From the NCBI GenBank assembly GCA_014607495.2, contig CP053156.1, positions 2,046,001 to 2,110,000 on the forward strand: DNA of 64,000 bases, read 5' to 3'. Of this stretch, positions 11,454-22,553 are shown piece after piece. This stretch comes from Carposina sasakii. Taxonomy: Eukaryota; Arthropoda; Insecta; Lepidoptera; Carposinidae. How positions within the stretch are numbered: position 1 is the stretch's first letter; the number at the start of each line of letters is the position of its first letter. The notes beneath the pieces were generated by a model. The model saw nothing but the letters and a program-made list of their open reading frames with translations. It made no database searches and was not told the origin of the DNA. The position numbers were made by a program, and so were the translations under genes.

Positions 11454-14400
11454 TCATCCACGAGATAAGCAGTCTGCAGGGTTGACGGCTCCACAAACAT
11501 GAGACCAATTACAATCATTTGTTATTTTGTTTATAACAGTTACCCTATTAGATACATATGCAGGCAAGTTTGCCTTTTCTGATTGTAGCCAACAAAGTAC
11601 TACCTTTGAATCAGAAAATAAATATTTACAATCAAACTTAATATTAATTAGAATAGATACAGTTTTTTCATACAATTTAGCTAAAAGTAAAGCAGAATTT
11701 AACTCCAATCTTGGGATTGTCAACACAGTTTTCATTGGAGCTATTCGAGATTTGCTGCAGAGCAGATTCATATATACAATGCCGTCAAATATAACTCTTA
11801 TATAAATACATGCACCATATGACTTCATTGAAGCATCACAAAATCCTACAAGCTCAATGCGACCAGCTTTGCTAGTTATTACATTTCTACTTACATGTAA
11901 GACAGGCATAGATATTAATTTTTGATGAAACATTTTCCAGTACTCTAACAATCTTTCGGGAATGGGAGAATCCCATGAAAGTTGCTCTTTCCATAGCACT
12001 TGTAAAAATTGCTTGGCTTTAACAACAACAGGTCCTGCTAGACCTAAGGGATCGTAAAATGAGCCTATAAAACTTAATATAGAGCGCTTATCCCAGATAT
12101 CTATATTTTTGGTAGGACAACATACATTGAAGGCATCTTGCTTTGTGTCGTAAGACATGCCTAGCGTTTTTAAATCCGACTTCGCACATATCTCTCTGTT
12201 ATCAAAATACTGCTTGTCGGCAGGAATGTCGGCAAGCAACTGAAGATCATTAGAGGCCCATTTGTGCAAATGGAATGTGGCACGGCTAAGAAGATTAATA
12301 AATTCGTCTCTTACTTGAATTGTCTCCTCAATAGAGTCCGCGCCGAACAAGGCATCATCGACATACATAGACGTGCGTATCACCTCAGCTGCACGAGGAA
12401 ACTCTGTTCCATACCTGACTGCCAGCTCCTCGAGACATCTTGTAGCTAAGAAGCTTGAACTCCTTAGCCCATACGTCACAGTCTGAAATTGTATAACTAT
12501 TAGATCGTTTATATTATTCCGCCATAGAATGTTCTGCAAGTGATGAAACTTAGGATCTATATTTACACATCTATACATATTTTGAATGTCTGTCACCATT
12601 ACATATTTATGACTTCTGAACAAAATTAATATGTCAAATAAGTCCTTTTGAGTTTTATGACCATTGAGCAGAACATCATTGAGGCTGTTGAATTTATTGC
12701 TAGCCCTAGTATTACCATTAAAAACTACTCTGAGCTTTGTGGTTTTCCTGTCTTCTCTTATTATAGGTAGATGTTGCATGAAATAAAATTTATTTCTGTT
12801 TGAATTGGTTAAGGGTAAAACCCTTGCATGACCAAGTTCAATATATTTACTAAGAAATTCTTTATATCTTTTGTGCAAACTCTCATCTTTAGCAAACCTT
12901 TTCTCAATGCAATTGAGAGCTTTGAATGCTATAGGAAAGGTGTTTCCCAAGTTGAGTTGATCCATTGGCTTTGAAAGCTGAAGAGACACCTGAAACTTAT
13001 TGTCTATTATCTGTACCGAGCGTTTGAACTCGGCTTCACAGGAATCCTGCTTTGCTGTAACCTCCAATTTTATTTCAGGGACTATTTCAGTTTCCCAAAA
13101 TTTTGTAAGGAGGTGGTCAACACGATTATTGGCAGAATCTGATACGTGCAAAGCCACATTACTACACTCGAGAACATCTTTTGAGCATGGAATATCGCCA
13201 GACAATATAGAACCAAACTCCGTTCCAATGAGGTACAGATTGTCATTTGGAAGTTTGATTTTGCTGGGTAATAAAATTGAAAAAAATACATCAGCTGCCA
13301 GTAAAAAAGAAATATCCCCTGGAGTATGCCAATCATTGTCTGCTAATATAACAGAGTCAGGTAATGTGACATTGCTTTTATTAATCTTGCACTGAGGCAA
13401 CTGAGTTGTAATTGTGTCCACTACTGAACATGCCACTTGGCAGTTAAATGTGGATATAAGTGATTGGAATTTCACAATTGCAGACCCTGATGTGTGTTTA
13501 GTTTTACAACCAAGGGCTGAAATACATCTATTAGTTTTGTCAAGTTTTAAATTTAAAGCATTAGCCAATTTATTCGTAATGAACGACACTTGACTGCCAC
13601 TGTCTAAAAGCCCCTTGCAAGTAATGTGTGATTTCCCATTATGGGTCATCACCTTGACCTTAACAGTAGGCAGTAAAACCGCATTATTGTTGGCATTAGC
13701 ATGACACGTATTAATAATTGGCTCATTGTCACAATGAAGCAAAGTGTTATGCTCCTTGCTGTTGCATATGGAACATTTAAAATGAAAATGACACTTTCCT
13801 TTGTGTAGGCCTAAACAAATTTGACACAGTTTGCATTTTGAGGCAAGATCAATCCTTTCCGCGACTGACCTAGCTGCAAAAACTGGACATTTAAATAATT
13901 TATGAGATGTCGAATCGCAACATTTGCATGAAATTGTATTGGCAATGTTGGACACCTTTGTTAGTTTTTTGTCAAAAGTAAAACCTTGCTTACCTTCATT
14001 ATATTGGCTTTCTTCGAAGCTGCTTGCTCTCCTCTCCACAAATGCAAAGAAGTCCTCTATTGTTGGCATTTGTGAATTGTCCCTCTTTTCATGAAATACT
14101 CTGCATGAAAACTGATCTAACTTTTTTAACAAAATGGTTAGTATGATTAAATCCCATTTATCAGTAGGCTGACCTAGTGATTTCAAGGCACCAAGATGTT
14201 GTCTTGTGTTAGAAACAAGCTCCCTTAGGTTGCTAGCAGTACCTTTTGTCAAACATTGGCTATCAATTAAAGCTTTGATGTGGTTTGTAACAACTAAGAA
14301 CTTATTATCATATCGACATCTTAACAATTCCCTAGCCTCTAAATAAGAATCACCTGTCAATGGAAGCCCTTCAATTATAGATAAAGCCTCACCCTTTAAA

Positions 14401-14939
14401 TACTTCTTAAAATAAAATAACTTTTGCACCGGTTGTAATCTTGAGTTCGAATTGATTATTGCGTCGAACATCTCGATGAAAGTTTTGTATTTACTGTAGT
14501 CCCTTCCGTCAAAAACAGGAATCTCTATTTCTGGTAGTCTTATTTCTGTTCCAGAAGTAGAAGCTTGTGAGGTGGACGTCTTAGGAGATTCTGTCTCCGA
14601 CTCACATAAAAGATTTTGTAGTGTACATATAATTTTGATGCATCTCTCTTCATGCAGGTCTTCGACAAAATCTTCTTCAGAAGTGTTTCCAGTGATTATG
14701 CTTAGATCCAAAACAAGATCATTGTATTTTTGTAGGTTTGCTTCCATTTGCTGTAATCGTACCTTAATTGTACATTTCTCTAAGGTTCTTGATTCATGTT
14801 CGCATAAAAAGTTTTCCGTCTTGGTAATTAAACCCTTGCATTGTGCAATCTGTGCTTTTAACTTCCTAACTGCTTCTTCGTCGCTGATCATTGCATCATT
14901 GCTTCCTTTGGACTTACGTCTATCGCTTGCACCTCCCAT
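11454..14939 (-). CDS. BEL/Pao gag-pol polyprotein, 1161 codons, stops before the end of RNase H
   Basis: The ATG at 14939 opens a long single frame. Residues about 135-310 resemble the DUF1759 gag region (PEIEIPVFDGRDYSKYKTF). A Cys/His-rich stretch follows at about 338-403. The aspartic protease (DUF1758/A16 type) has its DSGS at 446-449. The RT has MVTDIQNMYRCVNI near 781-794 and the YVDD box at 859-862. The Peptidase A17-type and RNase H segments follow (LFSDSKVVLCWLQ near 1120). The ORF ends at a TGA after NPADCLSRG. Related sequence continues in the same frame for about 70 codons, so the stop is an internal nonsense change. This protein would copy the element's RNA in a virus-like particle, but without an integrase it cannot insert alone. 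Confidence 0.88.
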   Translation of the reverse strand: MGGASDRRKSKGSNDAMISDEEAVRKLKAQIAQCKGLITKTENFLCEHESRTLEKCTIKVRLQQMEANLQKYNDLVLDLSIITGNTSEEDFVEDLHEERCIKIICTLQNLLCESETESPKTSTSQASTSGTEIRLPEIEIPVFDGRDYSKYKTFIEMFDAIINSNSRLQPVQKLFYFKKYLKGEALSIIEGLPLTGDSYLEARELLRCRYDNKFLVVTNHIKALIDSQCLTKGTASNLRELVSNTRQHLGALKSLGQPTDKWDLIILTILLKKLDQFSCRVFHEKRDNSQMPTIEDFFAFVERRASSFEESQYNEGKQGFTFDKKLTKVSNIANTISCKCCDSTSHKLFKCPVFAARSVAERIDLASKCKLCQICLGLHKGKCHFHFKCSICNSKEHNTLLHCDNEPIINTCHANANNNAVLLPTVKVKVMTHNGKSHITCKGLLDSGSQVSFITNKLANALNLKLDKTNRCISALGCKTKHTSGSAIVKFQSLISTFNCQVACSVVDTITTQLPQCKINKSNVTLPDSVILADNDWHTPGDISFLLAADVFFSILLPSKIKLPNDNLYLIGTEFGSILSGDIPCSKDVLECSNVALHVSDSANNRVDHLLTKFWETEIVPEIKLEVTAKQDSCEAEFKRSVQIIDNKFQVSLQLSKPMDQLNLGNTFPIAFKALNCIEKRFAKDESLHKRYKEFLSKYIELGHARVLPLTNSNRNKFYFMQHLPIIREDRKTTKLRVVFNGNTRASNKFNSLNDVLLNGHKTQKDLFDILILFRSHKYVMVTDIQNMYRCVNIDPKFHHLQNILWRNNINDLIVIQFQTVTYGLRSSSFLATRCLEELAVRYGTEFPRAAEVIRTSMYVDDALFGADSIEETIQVRDEFINLLSRATFHLHKWASNDLQLLADIPADKQYFDNREICAKSDLKTLGMSYDTKQDAFNVCCPTKNIDIWDKRSILSFIGSFYDPLGLAGPVVVKAKQFLQVLWKEQLSWDSPIPERLLEYWKMFHQKLISMPVLHVSRNVITSKAGRIELVGFCDASMKSYGACIYIRVIFDGIVYMNLLCSKSRIAPMKTVLTIPRLELNSALLLAKLYEKTVSILINIKFDCKYLFSDSKVVLCWLQSEKANLPAYVSNRVTVINKITNDCNWSHVCGAVNPADCLSRG

Positions 14940-15196
14940 TATTCAAATGTAAATAAACAAACTTCTGTCAATGTTGTTTATGACTGTGACAGTGATGACG
15001 TTCGTACGTTCTCGTTCAAAGTTCAATTGAACGATTCGGAACTGTTGAACTGGTTTTTCCAAACCACCACCAGGAGCGCTGCGCACACAGGAATTTTGCA
15101 TATGATTTTTCCGAAATGGCGACCGTTGAATTTGATTGGAAAATTTTCGTTGCACAAATTTTTCTTCTAATACACTGATTTTACGCGAATTTATTA

Positions 15197-15209
15197 GGTT
15201 TCGGCACCA
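15197..15209 (-). other. candidate primer-binding site of the BEL/Pao element
   Basis: On the minus strand TGGTGCCGAAACC begins with TGG, complementary to a tRNA 3' CCA. It sits about 12 bases inside the 5' LTR, the expected place for first-strand priming. The tRNA identity cannot be fixed from memory. Confidence 0.6.
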
Positions 15210-15221
15210 TTATGTTTAGAA

Positions 15222-15389
15222 CATAAATAATAACACTTTTGTGGTCGAAAATGTTATATTAGAATATTTAAATTACAATTTTTGTACAGAGCACGTTATT
15301 ATAGGGTGAAGGATGATGAAAGAAGAGAATGAGTGATTGGTGAGTTAAAACTATTAAAAAGAAATATACATGCAAACAGGTTTGTCCAG
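15222..15389 (-). repeat. 5' LTR of the BEL/Pao element
   Basis: 168 bp direct repeat of 10919-11086 with one substitution. The candidate target duplication AACAA follows at 15390-15394. Confidence 0.85.
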
Positions 15390-15482
15390 AACAATATAGA
15401 TAATTTTATAACCGTTAATTATAAAGTAACTTCCATTTAAATGGTAATTGAAGTTTCAGTGAGATGGTGAATACATGTTAAA

Positions 15483-15710
15483 CTAGTGGACGCCCGCGAC
15501 TCCGTCCGCGTGGACTGCAGAAAAAACAAAATGTCGAAATTATCCGGGATAAAAACATTTTCCAGGATAAAAATTAGCCTATACATACATATGTTAAGTG
15601 GGACCTGTCACAATGGGTATATTTCTGAAAACTGCATCGAAATCTGTCCAGCCGTTTCTAAGATTAGCGTGCACAAACATCGATTTGTTACAATTTTATT
15701 ATATGTATAG
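15483..15710 (-). mobile_element. Helitron 3'-end fragment, reverse orientation
   Basis: CTAGTGGACGCCCGCGACTC at 15483 is the reverse complement of the Helitron ending at 41930-41951. It is followed by the family's body (CCGGGATAAAAACATTTTCC, GGGACCTGTCACAATGGG, GCGTGCACAAAC). The 74-codon frame through it is a by-product. Confidence 0.75.
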
Positions 15711-17194
15711 ATAGATTTCTTGAATTACGATTAAAACCAACTTTTTAAATTTATATAATCCTGTGTGATCATCCGATACTCGTAGGCTCATTGGTGATTG
15801 AAGAAAATTGTATATGACTGCACGTCCTCCCACGCCCCGCACTCACCCCATAGTCACAATTTCCACCATGTCGCATTGGCATCGCTCTGCTTCTGCAGGT
15901 AACGTAACCAGACTCCAAGAATACATCAGCTGCATCGCCTACCTAGTGTCATTTTTATGCAACAAATTGAATTTCAGTAAATATGCCAACGAAAATATTA
16001 CTGGTGTCTCCGGTAAATAAATTCTATACTGCTACTAATACTTGCTCATAGTATCTAATGCTACTCGTATAACTCGACCACCAGTCTGACCTACCTAATA
16101 TTAATATTAATGATACCTGATAAAAATGACATAATCTCTTCTATGCCTGCTTTATAGTAAAAAAAAAAAATATTTGGAAAATATGGTACATAAAACGAAA
16201 CTCAATCTTATTGAGGTACAATATTAAGTACAATTCAAAGTTCTGAACCAGATTGGGTTCCTTAGATTATGTATACGTTATGATCAGAGTGTTTGAAGTA
16301 TTTTAAATCTTAATTATGTTATTATTTGACAGTAGAATTCTTCCGCATTTCATTTTATTCTATAGTAGTTGACTTTTCTCAATTTTCTTTCATAAAGAGT
16401 CTAATCAATATAATAAAAATCATTACTTAAGCAATCACTTGAGTAAAAGTAACTACTTCTTCTACCTGAGTCACGGTACAGGTGGTAAAATCTCCTCAAA
16501 CAAACTTAATATTTGCAAAAGGTTTATTGTGCTCATTAACACGAAAAAGGGTAAGATAATAAAAATTAACTGGGTGGTAAATTGCTCCGTTCTATCTCAT
16601 AGGATGGTATTAATACACCTTTTTGCTTGTGTGCGTATTATATGGATTAACCCCAATTTCCCGCGTTCTTAGTGAACATCATGGTGTACAACATGCAAAG
16701 AAACAGCTACACTTTATTCATAGAAATACCGCATCTTGGTATAAAAATACATGTTTCCTGCTGTATGAAATGAATTACGAATCTGGCGAAAATCGAATCT
16801 TCTGAGACAAGATTGTATGTGAATCTATCATATTATTCTTGAATCTAACGAACTAGAATATTTAATGAGTAGGAAGAGAATCGAAAAAAGTGAAAATAAT
16901 TAATAATTAAATACAATTATACCTATATATGATGCATGAAAAGCATGACGACTTACTAGCCTGACAGGGAAATAGAGCCGAAACTACAAGGCGTAGAAAG
17001 CCAAATTATAGGAAGTATAGGTAAAATTTGGCACATATTAGTTCTTTAGTGAATACTAATTCCAAAGGAAATGTCCAAAAATGGGAATTGAAAGTTTACA
17101 TGGACAATATCATGGGCGGTAACGAGTTTAGTCTAAAACCAATTCGTAAATAAGAAACACAATATTTATACTGACTCCGCTATGTTTTTTTCAG
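15711..17194. other. intron 1 sequence, nothing recognised
   Basis: Only short frames without recognisable composition (15808-16020, 16439-16672, 16623-16805). There is no clear repeat ending. Confidence 0.4.
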
Positions 17195-17265
17195 CCAACG
17201 TTAGCAACTACGAGGAAGGTGCACAAAGTCCAGGAAGCGGCCGACGGGTCCCCGGAAACTACCAG
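17195..17265 (+). CDS. exon 2 of the Dlg-like gene: short linker exon
   Basis: 71 bases between TTTTTTCAG and a weaker donor (CAG|GTTGGC). Completed by the single base left from exon 1, it reads SNVSNYEEGAQSPGSGRRVP followed by GNYQ, and it ends in phase 0, which is exactly what exon 3 requires. The composition (Ser, Gly, Pro, Glu) suits a disordered linker before PDZ1. It is supported by phase and by a good polypyrimidine acceptor, not by similarity. Confidence 0.55.
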
Positions 17266-17839
17266 GTTGGCTTTATAATATTATCGACATCGCAAACAAG
17301 TTTTTTTCTCCCTTTCCACGCCTTAAATAGGGGGAAAATTGAAAAGCACCCAAAGAATGGTTCGGTCAGGTTGACACTTTGATTTTTATAGATGATTGCA
17401 GAAAGTTGAAATATTGTGTTATTCTAGCTTAAGATTTATTTATTGGCCGATATGATCTTGCCTTGAGATTAGTTTTTAGGATTCGTTTATGTATCACGTA
17501 GTTAAAACTGTTAATAATTTCGCTATGTTCATAGTCCATCTCTCTGACCATTAAAAAAAAATGTTGACAAACCGTTACGAAGGAACTGGTTCTTAAGTAA
17601 AATAAATTGAAATACTCGGAACATTTCCACTATCCAGTAGTAAATTTTCGCATTTCGCGAATGTGGTAGTAAATGTGCTTTTAATGTGTTGTTTCAGCTA
17701 ATCCTTTGAACTGCATGGTAATCGTGTATCTGTTCGTGTAGATGTTAATAGTGTTTGTAATCAACTGTTTGTTATTTTGATAACATTTTGCAAACAATCT
17801 ATTTTGTTTTTGGAATGGACTTAGTTCATAACATATTAT

Positions 17840-18032
17840 TTTTGATATTTTTCCTCAGTTTCTCGAAGATCCCATCATCAGATCTGTATATGGAACCAAC
17901 TTTGAGGTATACCATAATATCCTACTATTTAAAAAATCAATTCATAAATGACCAAGTTTTGTGGAAACACAGAAAAAAAAAACAAAAAATTACTGACTAA
18001 TTGATAACCTCTCTTTTATAAGTCGGTTAAAA
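17840..18032 (+). repeat. CATCATCAGATC-type repeat fragment
   Basis: This stretch (CCCATCATCAGATC, ACTAATTGATAACCTCTC, AGTCGGTTAAAAA) is shared with 49160-49330, and in part with the inverted stretch at 26085-26500. Its class is unknown. Confidence 0.5.
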
Positions 18033-18110
18033 AAATCTAAATGAAATCTATCTGAAGTATATAATTATGACTTAATTAAACAAAATACTATGATATTGCT
18101 ACAACCCACC

Positions 18111-18545
18111 CTAGACTAAGAAGACACCCTTCTTTACACAAATTAATTAAAATTAAAAATTTAATAAACTTTTTTTTTATACAAGCTTTTATATACAGGT
18201 GTAACAGAAAGGGAATGTTAAGCGAAAAGCTATGTAAATAGCCCACTATAGAGAACCTATTTTCAAAATTTGAGACTCGAAATCACATGTTTATTTTTCA
18301 AGATTGTATGAATATTTCTGAATTGTGTAGGATTTCTCCATACTACATATCTGGAAAAATAAACATATGATTTCGAGTCTCAAATTTTGAAAATAGGTTC
18401 TATATAGTGGGCTATTTACATAGCTTTTCGCTTAACATACCCTTTCTGTTACATCCTGTATATAAAAGCTTGTTTAAAAAAAAAAGGTTTATTAAATTTT
18501 TAATTTTAATTAATTTGTGTAAAGAAGGGTGTCTTCTTAGTCTAG
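18111..18545. repeat. 435-bp near-perfect palindrome containing a foldback MITE
   Basis: The left arm begins CTAGACTAAGAAGACACC and the right arm ends in its reverse complement. The arms match for about 200 bases each around a centre near 18328. The inner part (18196-18458) is a CAGG...CCTG element flanked by TA. The outer arms (18111-18195 and 18459-18545) are flanking sequence that is also inverted. A second loose element end (CGCTTAACAT...CACCCTG) follows at 18551-18580. This suggests an inverted duplication, not a simple insertion. Confidence 0.8.
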
Positions 18546-18580
18546 TCTTTCGCTTAACATATCCCTTTCGTTACACCCTG

Positions 18581-19796
18581 TATTTGTTAATAAAATTAAC
18601 TGATCGAAACGAGCCCAAACTCGATGGGGTTGCGTTGTTTAATTACGGTGTCACCTAACCAGCCACCTTCCAGCTCCATCATCAGATCAGCTCTATATCA
18701 TAATAATATTACATTGCATCCGATTTATATATGTATGCAAAATATCGGCTTAATCGGAAACCGGGAAGTGGATCAAATTTAACTTGCAAGATTTGGTTAC
18801 AGACAACGGGACAGGTGAAACTAAATAAAAGCTTTATAATACATGTATACTTCAGATAGAGATTATAGTTAAAGTAAAAAAATTCCCAGTTGACTATTAA
18901 TTACTGTAGTTAATTCGCTAATTTAAAGTATTCTGTGCTAATTAGTAGCATCTAAACACCGCCATCCGTTTATTAATGGAAACAATTTGTTTAAGCCAAG
19001 TAATTTAACCTAAATAACACCCAAGATAAACATTTAAAGCCACAAAAGTCTCAACCCGGAATTATTTAGCGGAAAAATCCGACAAACTCATTCGCTTGAT
19101 CACGGATCCTTCTGATAATTTAAACATAAACATGCGTTTTAGCACCGAAATTTCGCCCGTAACCCTTCAGCAAATTACTGAGTACATCGTTAACCTTACC
19201 CCTTGTCGGAAACTCGCCCCAACATTTTCCCTTTACTACGTTCGACAGCAGAACAATGTTTTATAAGCACATTTTTTGGAATTAAATTTCAGTTCAGTTT
19301 TCAGCCTCTTCACTACGCGTCTTGCAAAATCGATGACAATAATTATGCAATTCGCTGATAAAAAGCGTATTACACAACTAAGTAAAAAAATATTGGCAAT
19401 GAGAGTATTGAAAGGTATGTGTGGAGTCACTTTGAAAAGATAGAATAAGAAATTAGGTGATCAGAATGAATGAGGACGTTGTGACGAAGAGTGGGAAACA
19501 CTCGTTTTGTGGTTTTGTAAGCGTCAGCCAGCGAAATTGACAAAAATCTACTACGCAAATAGTGCTAATGTGGTCGTTTCTTGCAGTAGTGAATCAGTTT
19601 GTCATTATTATTGTGATAGAGCGTAGTAAGATGGGGGCAGTCAAAGGTCCGTGTATCGTTCTACCAAGGGGCGCGGCCACAGTACGTCTCACCGCCTGCG
19701 CAGGAGCTGCACGCGTTGTATGCAGCCTTGCTGTCAGCGGCAGTCGACGTTAACATGGCTGACCACACTATTTAAAATAGACAAATCAGCACTGAG
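18581..19796. other. intron sequence before the CaaX-type exon
   Basis: AT-rich, with a possible stretch of open frame at 19562-19753 that I could not tie to any exon. Part of 19630-19750 is GC-richer than its surroundings and could be untranslated or regulatory sequence of the following exon. Confidence 0.35.
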
Positions 19797-20171
19797 AGCG
19801 GATGGGATAACCCGTTCAGGCCGGACGGCGAGTTCTGTCGCGAGGCGGATGAGATCGTGTCCCTTATAAAGGGCGGCAAGCCGATCACGCCGACGCCCAA
19901 CACCGCGCCGCTGCTGCCAGTCGACGAGGTCGAGGGAAACCACGCGAATAATGTTAACGTGAACGCTCCATCCTCGCCACTGATGAAAGGTAGCCAGTCC
20001 GATGCTGCAGAGCACTCCGAAGGCGAACGGCACCAAGAATTGGAGCCGCTGTCGCAGAGGCCCGCCCGAGGCCAGGTCGAAGTCTCCCGGGCTCCGCAGC
20101 AGGAGCCTCAGCAGCCAGACTACGTCACCATCAAGAAGAAACCGATATGCAAGTGCTGCGTCATTCAGTAA
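19797..20171 (+). CDS. terminal coding exon of an unnamed protein with a CaaX-like, Cys-rich tail
   Basis: One frame is open from a stop at 19773 to TAA at 20169-20171. Possible acceptors lie at 19779-19780, 19788-19789 and 19795-19796; only the last is in phase 0. The protein part starts SGWDNPFRPDGEFCREADEI and continues VSLIKGGKPITPTPNTAPLL, then a low-complexity Pro/Glu/Gln region. It ends DYVTIKKKPICKCCVIQ. The lysines, three cysteines and final CVIQ resemble a polybasic CaaX box, so the product may be prenylated and palmitoylated at a membrane. Coding-like GC content and codon use contrast with the flanks. A poly(A) signal follows at 20403. In phase 0 it could follow exon 2 as an alternative last exon. 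I cannot name the family. Confidence 0.65.
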   Translation, partial: SGWDNPFRPDGEFCREADEIVSLIKGGKPITPTPNTAPLLPVDEVEGNHANNVNVNAPSSPLMKGSQSDAAEHSEGERHQELEPLSQRPARGQVEVSRAPQQEPQQPDYVTIKKKPICKCCVIQ

Positions 20172-20402
20172 ATCTCTGGCCAACCCGCTAATCTTCAAGA
20201 GTACACTGGCTAAGGTCACCCTCGGTGCTACATTTCTCTTGCTAATCTTCTACGGCATCTCCAGAAGCCATTCTGTTCACATTATCTATCTACTTACTAT
20301 TACAATTTTTACAATTTTAAGGCCTGTACTTTGTGTACTCTAATTTATTTATTTGTACCTTAAATACTATTCTATTATCTTAAAGAAAAATGAGATTTTT
20401 TA

Positions 20403-20408
20403 AATAAA
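20403..20408 (+). terminator. poly(A) signal AATAAA after the CaaX-type exon
   Basis: AATAAA lies about 230 bases past the stop at 20171 and is followed by a T- and G-rich stretch, as expected for cleavage. Confidence 0.55.
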
Positions 20409-20889
20409 CTAGTTGCATTTGATATTGTAGCAGCTATATAGGTCATGTCTGTTATTCAACATTGTTTTTTATTTCGATAGTTTTACGTGCGATGATTTAT
20501 TTTATTTAACGAACTTAGGGTACAAATTTGAAGTATTTATTTTTAGCTTAGTCTGATAAAAAAAATTGATCAGGCGTCACTATTCGGAACGTATTGCTGC
20601 TGAGGATCACTCATGATTACAGTCGCATTAGCATGCTAAATTAGCTGACCGAAAACCAATTATTAATTATCAATTGAGTTAGTTGGTTCGCAAGCGCGGG
20701 TGTTGGCGATGTCGATTATTTTAATTGGTTTTCGGATTAGCAGCTATGTATTTATGGTTGCATGCTAGGTGCTTGGATACTGTAGTGTCTTGTGTTCGTG
20801 AATTTAGGCAAGGGGGCGGAGGGTGGGCCCGGTGGCGGGCGATCCCTCAATAAAAAAAAAATTCGAATAAAGAATTGCTGAGCATTATT

Positions 20890-20933
20890 TCATGTTTTAC
20901 GACAGCACCAATAACATGTTTTACGACAGCACC
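20890..20933 (+). repeat. 21-base direct duplication
   Basis: CATGTTTTACGACAGCACCAA occurs twice in immediate succession just before the foldback element. It may be a slip duplication or a trace of an insertion event. Confidence 0.6.
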
Positions 20934-20950
20934 AATATTTTTACTATAAA

Positions 20951-22516
20951 TTAAAAATTAAAAAAAACCCCCGACCCAAAAACAGTACGCGATTATTATG
21001 ACAAAAGGTTTAAAATGCTAAACCCTATAAAAAGCAAAATATAACTTTTAACACTACGTAAGTACCAACTAAAGCATGGCAGACTATCTACTCGGGACTT
21101 TGTGCCACCTTTATGTCGGAGGCATAACCGCTAATTTTGAACTGCAAATGGTTATCTTGGCCTGCTGTTGACCGTACGTATGAAATTTTTGATTAAATTT
21201 TGTCGCGTCGGGGGACCGCTCTAATTTATTAGCCTAACGTTTCTAACGCACACATTAAGAAGTCCTCAATCCCATCGTATACAAATATAATTGTAATAGC
21301 TTACTTCACTTCAATTCTGAATACCTACTTACTTTAAAACATTATATTGGTAATTATAAATATAATTTTGTTTAGATAGGTGATTTTTTTATACGAATGT
21401 TGTGATTAGGTAGGAATCATTTGATTAAGGTAAGTATTTTGAAGGTAAAAAGCGGCCCCCGACGCGACAAAATTTATTCAAAAACTTCATACGTACGGTC
21501 AACAGCAGGCCAAGATAACCATTTGCAGTTCAAAATTAGCGGTTATGCCTCCGACATAAAGGTGGCACAAAGTCCCGAGTAGATAGTCTGCCATGCTTTA
21601 GTTGGTACTGACGTAGTGTTAAAAGTTATTTTTTGCTTTTTATAGGGTTTAGCATTTTAAACCTTTTGTCATAATAATTGCGTACTTTTTTTGGGTCGAG
21701 GGTTTTTTTAAATTTACTTTTTTATTTCATGCTTTTTGAAGGAGCTTCTTAATTTTTCATTCTTTCATTTAATTTCTTTTATTTTTCGCCGCATAAAAAG
21801 TTTAGATGGGGTCGCTATATGCGATCTCGACCAAAGGAAGCTGTTTAACAATCCTCATGACAAACTGGCTCTGGGAGAATTGCAGAGATTAAGAAACAAT
21901 AGATTTTCAGCAAAAATATAAATCGGTTTATCTGTTTCATTCCGGCATTCCAGGGTTTCATCCGCCACATCCCATTTCCAGCATCAGGTCCTCGTCAATT
22001 AGAAACATGAAGAGAACCAGTTAAGACAAAGTCAACGAGCCCAAACTCGATGGGTTTACTAAAAAGTAGACCAGGGTTACGTCTCCTACCTTCGAGCCAT
22101 ATCATCAGACCAGCTCAGAGGTTCCAGATTTCCAGCATCAGGTCCTCGTCAATCAGAAACACAAAGAGAACTAGTTGAGACAAATCCAACGAGCCAAAAC
22201 TCGATGGGTTTACTAAAAGGCAGTCCAGGGTTACGTCTCCTATCTTCGAGCCCTAATAGTAGACCAGCTCAGTGGTTCCAGAAGACATTAGTGTTTCAAA
22301 TGTCAGATCCCATATATGCTTGCAAGCAAACTGAGCGTGTAACATTCCTATCACACCTAACCAACGACCTGATGACCTTGAAGACCTGAACCGATTTCCA
22401 CCAAACATAGCTAAGAACATTCTCGACTGATATACCTTTCAAACAAAAAAAAACCGTATTAAAATCGGATCATCCGTTTGGGAGCTACGATGCCACAGAC
22501 AGACACATACACATTT

Positions 22517-22553
<37 letters not shown>

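Larger units (their letters stand above)
10919..15389 (-). mobile_element. BEL/Pao LTR retrotransposon, recently inserted, integrase part missing
   Basis: Two direct repeats of 168 bp (10919-11086 and 15222-15389) differ at one base and bracket a minus-strand internal region. Candidate 5-bp target duplications AACAA lie outside at 10914-10918 and 15390-15394. The exact LTR edge can slide by a few bases, since the ends do not give a clean TG...CA. The internal region carries gag, protease, RT and RNase H in BEL/Pao order. Only about 360 bp separate the end of the long ORF from the 3' LTR, too little for an integrase, and no purine tract is obvious. This looks like a deletion derivative. Confidence 0.85.

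Noticed and set aside
13000..13395. 131-codon plus-strand frame (also 14572-14952 and 11527-11805)
   Set aside because: These are antisense shadows of the BEL/Pao polyprotein.
19734..20219. 161-codon minus-strand frame opposite the CaaX-type exon
   Set aside because: It mirrors the plus-strand coding exon, whose composition, stop position and poly(A) signal make better sense; the antisense frame has no recognisable motif.
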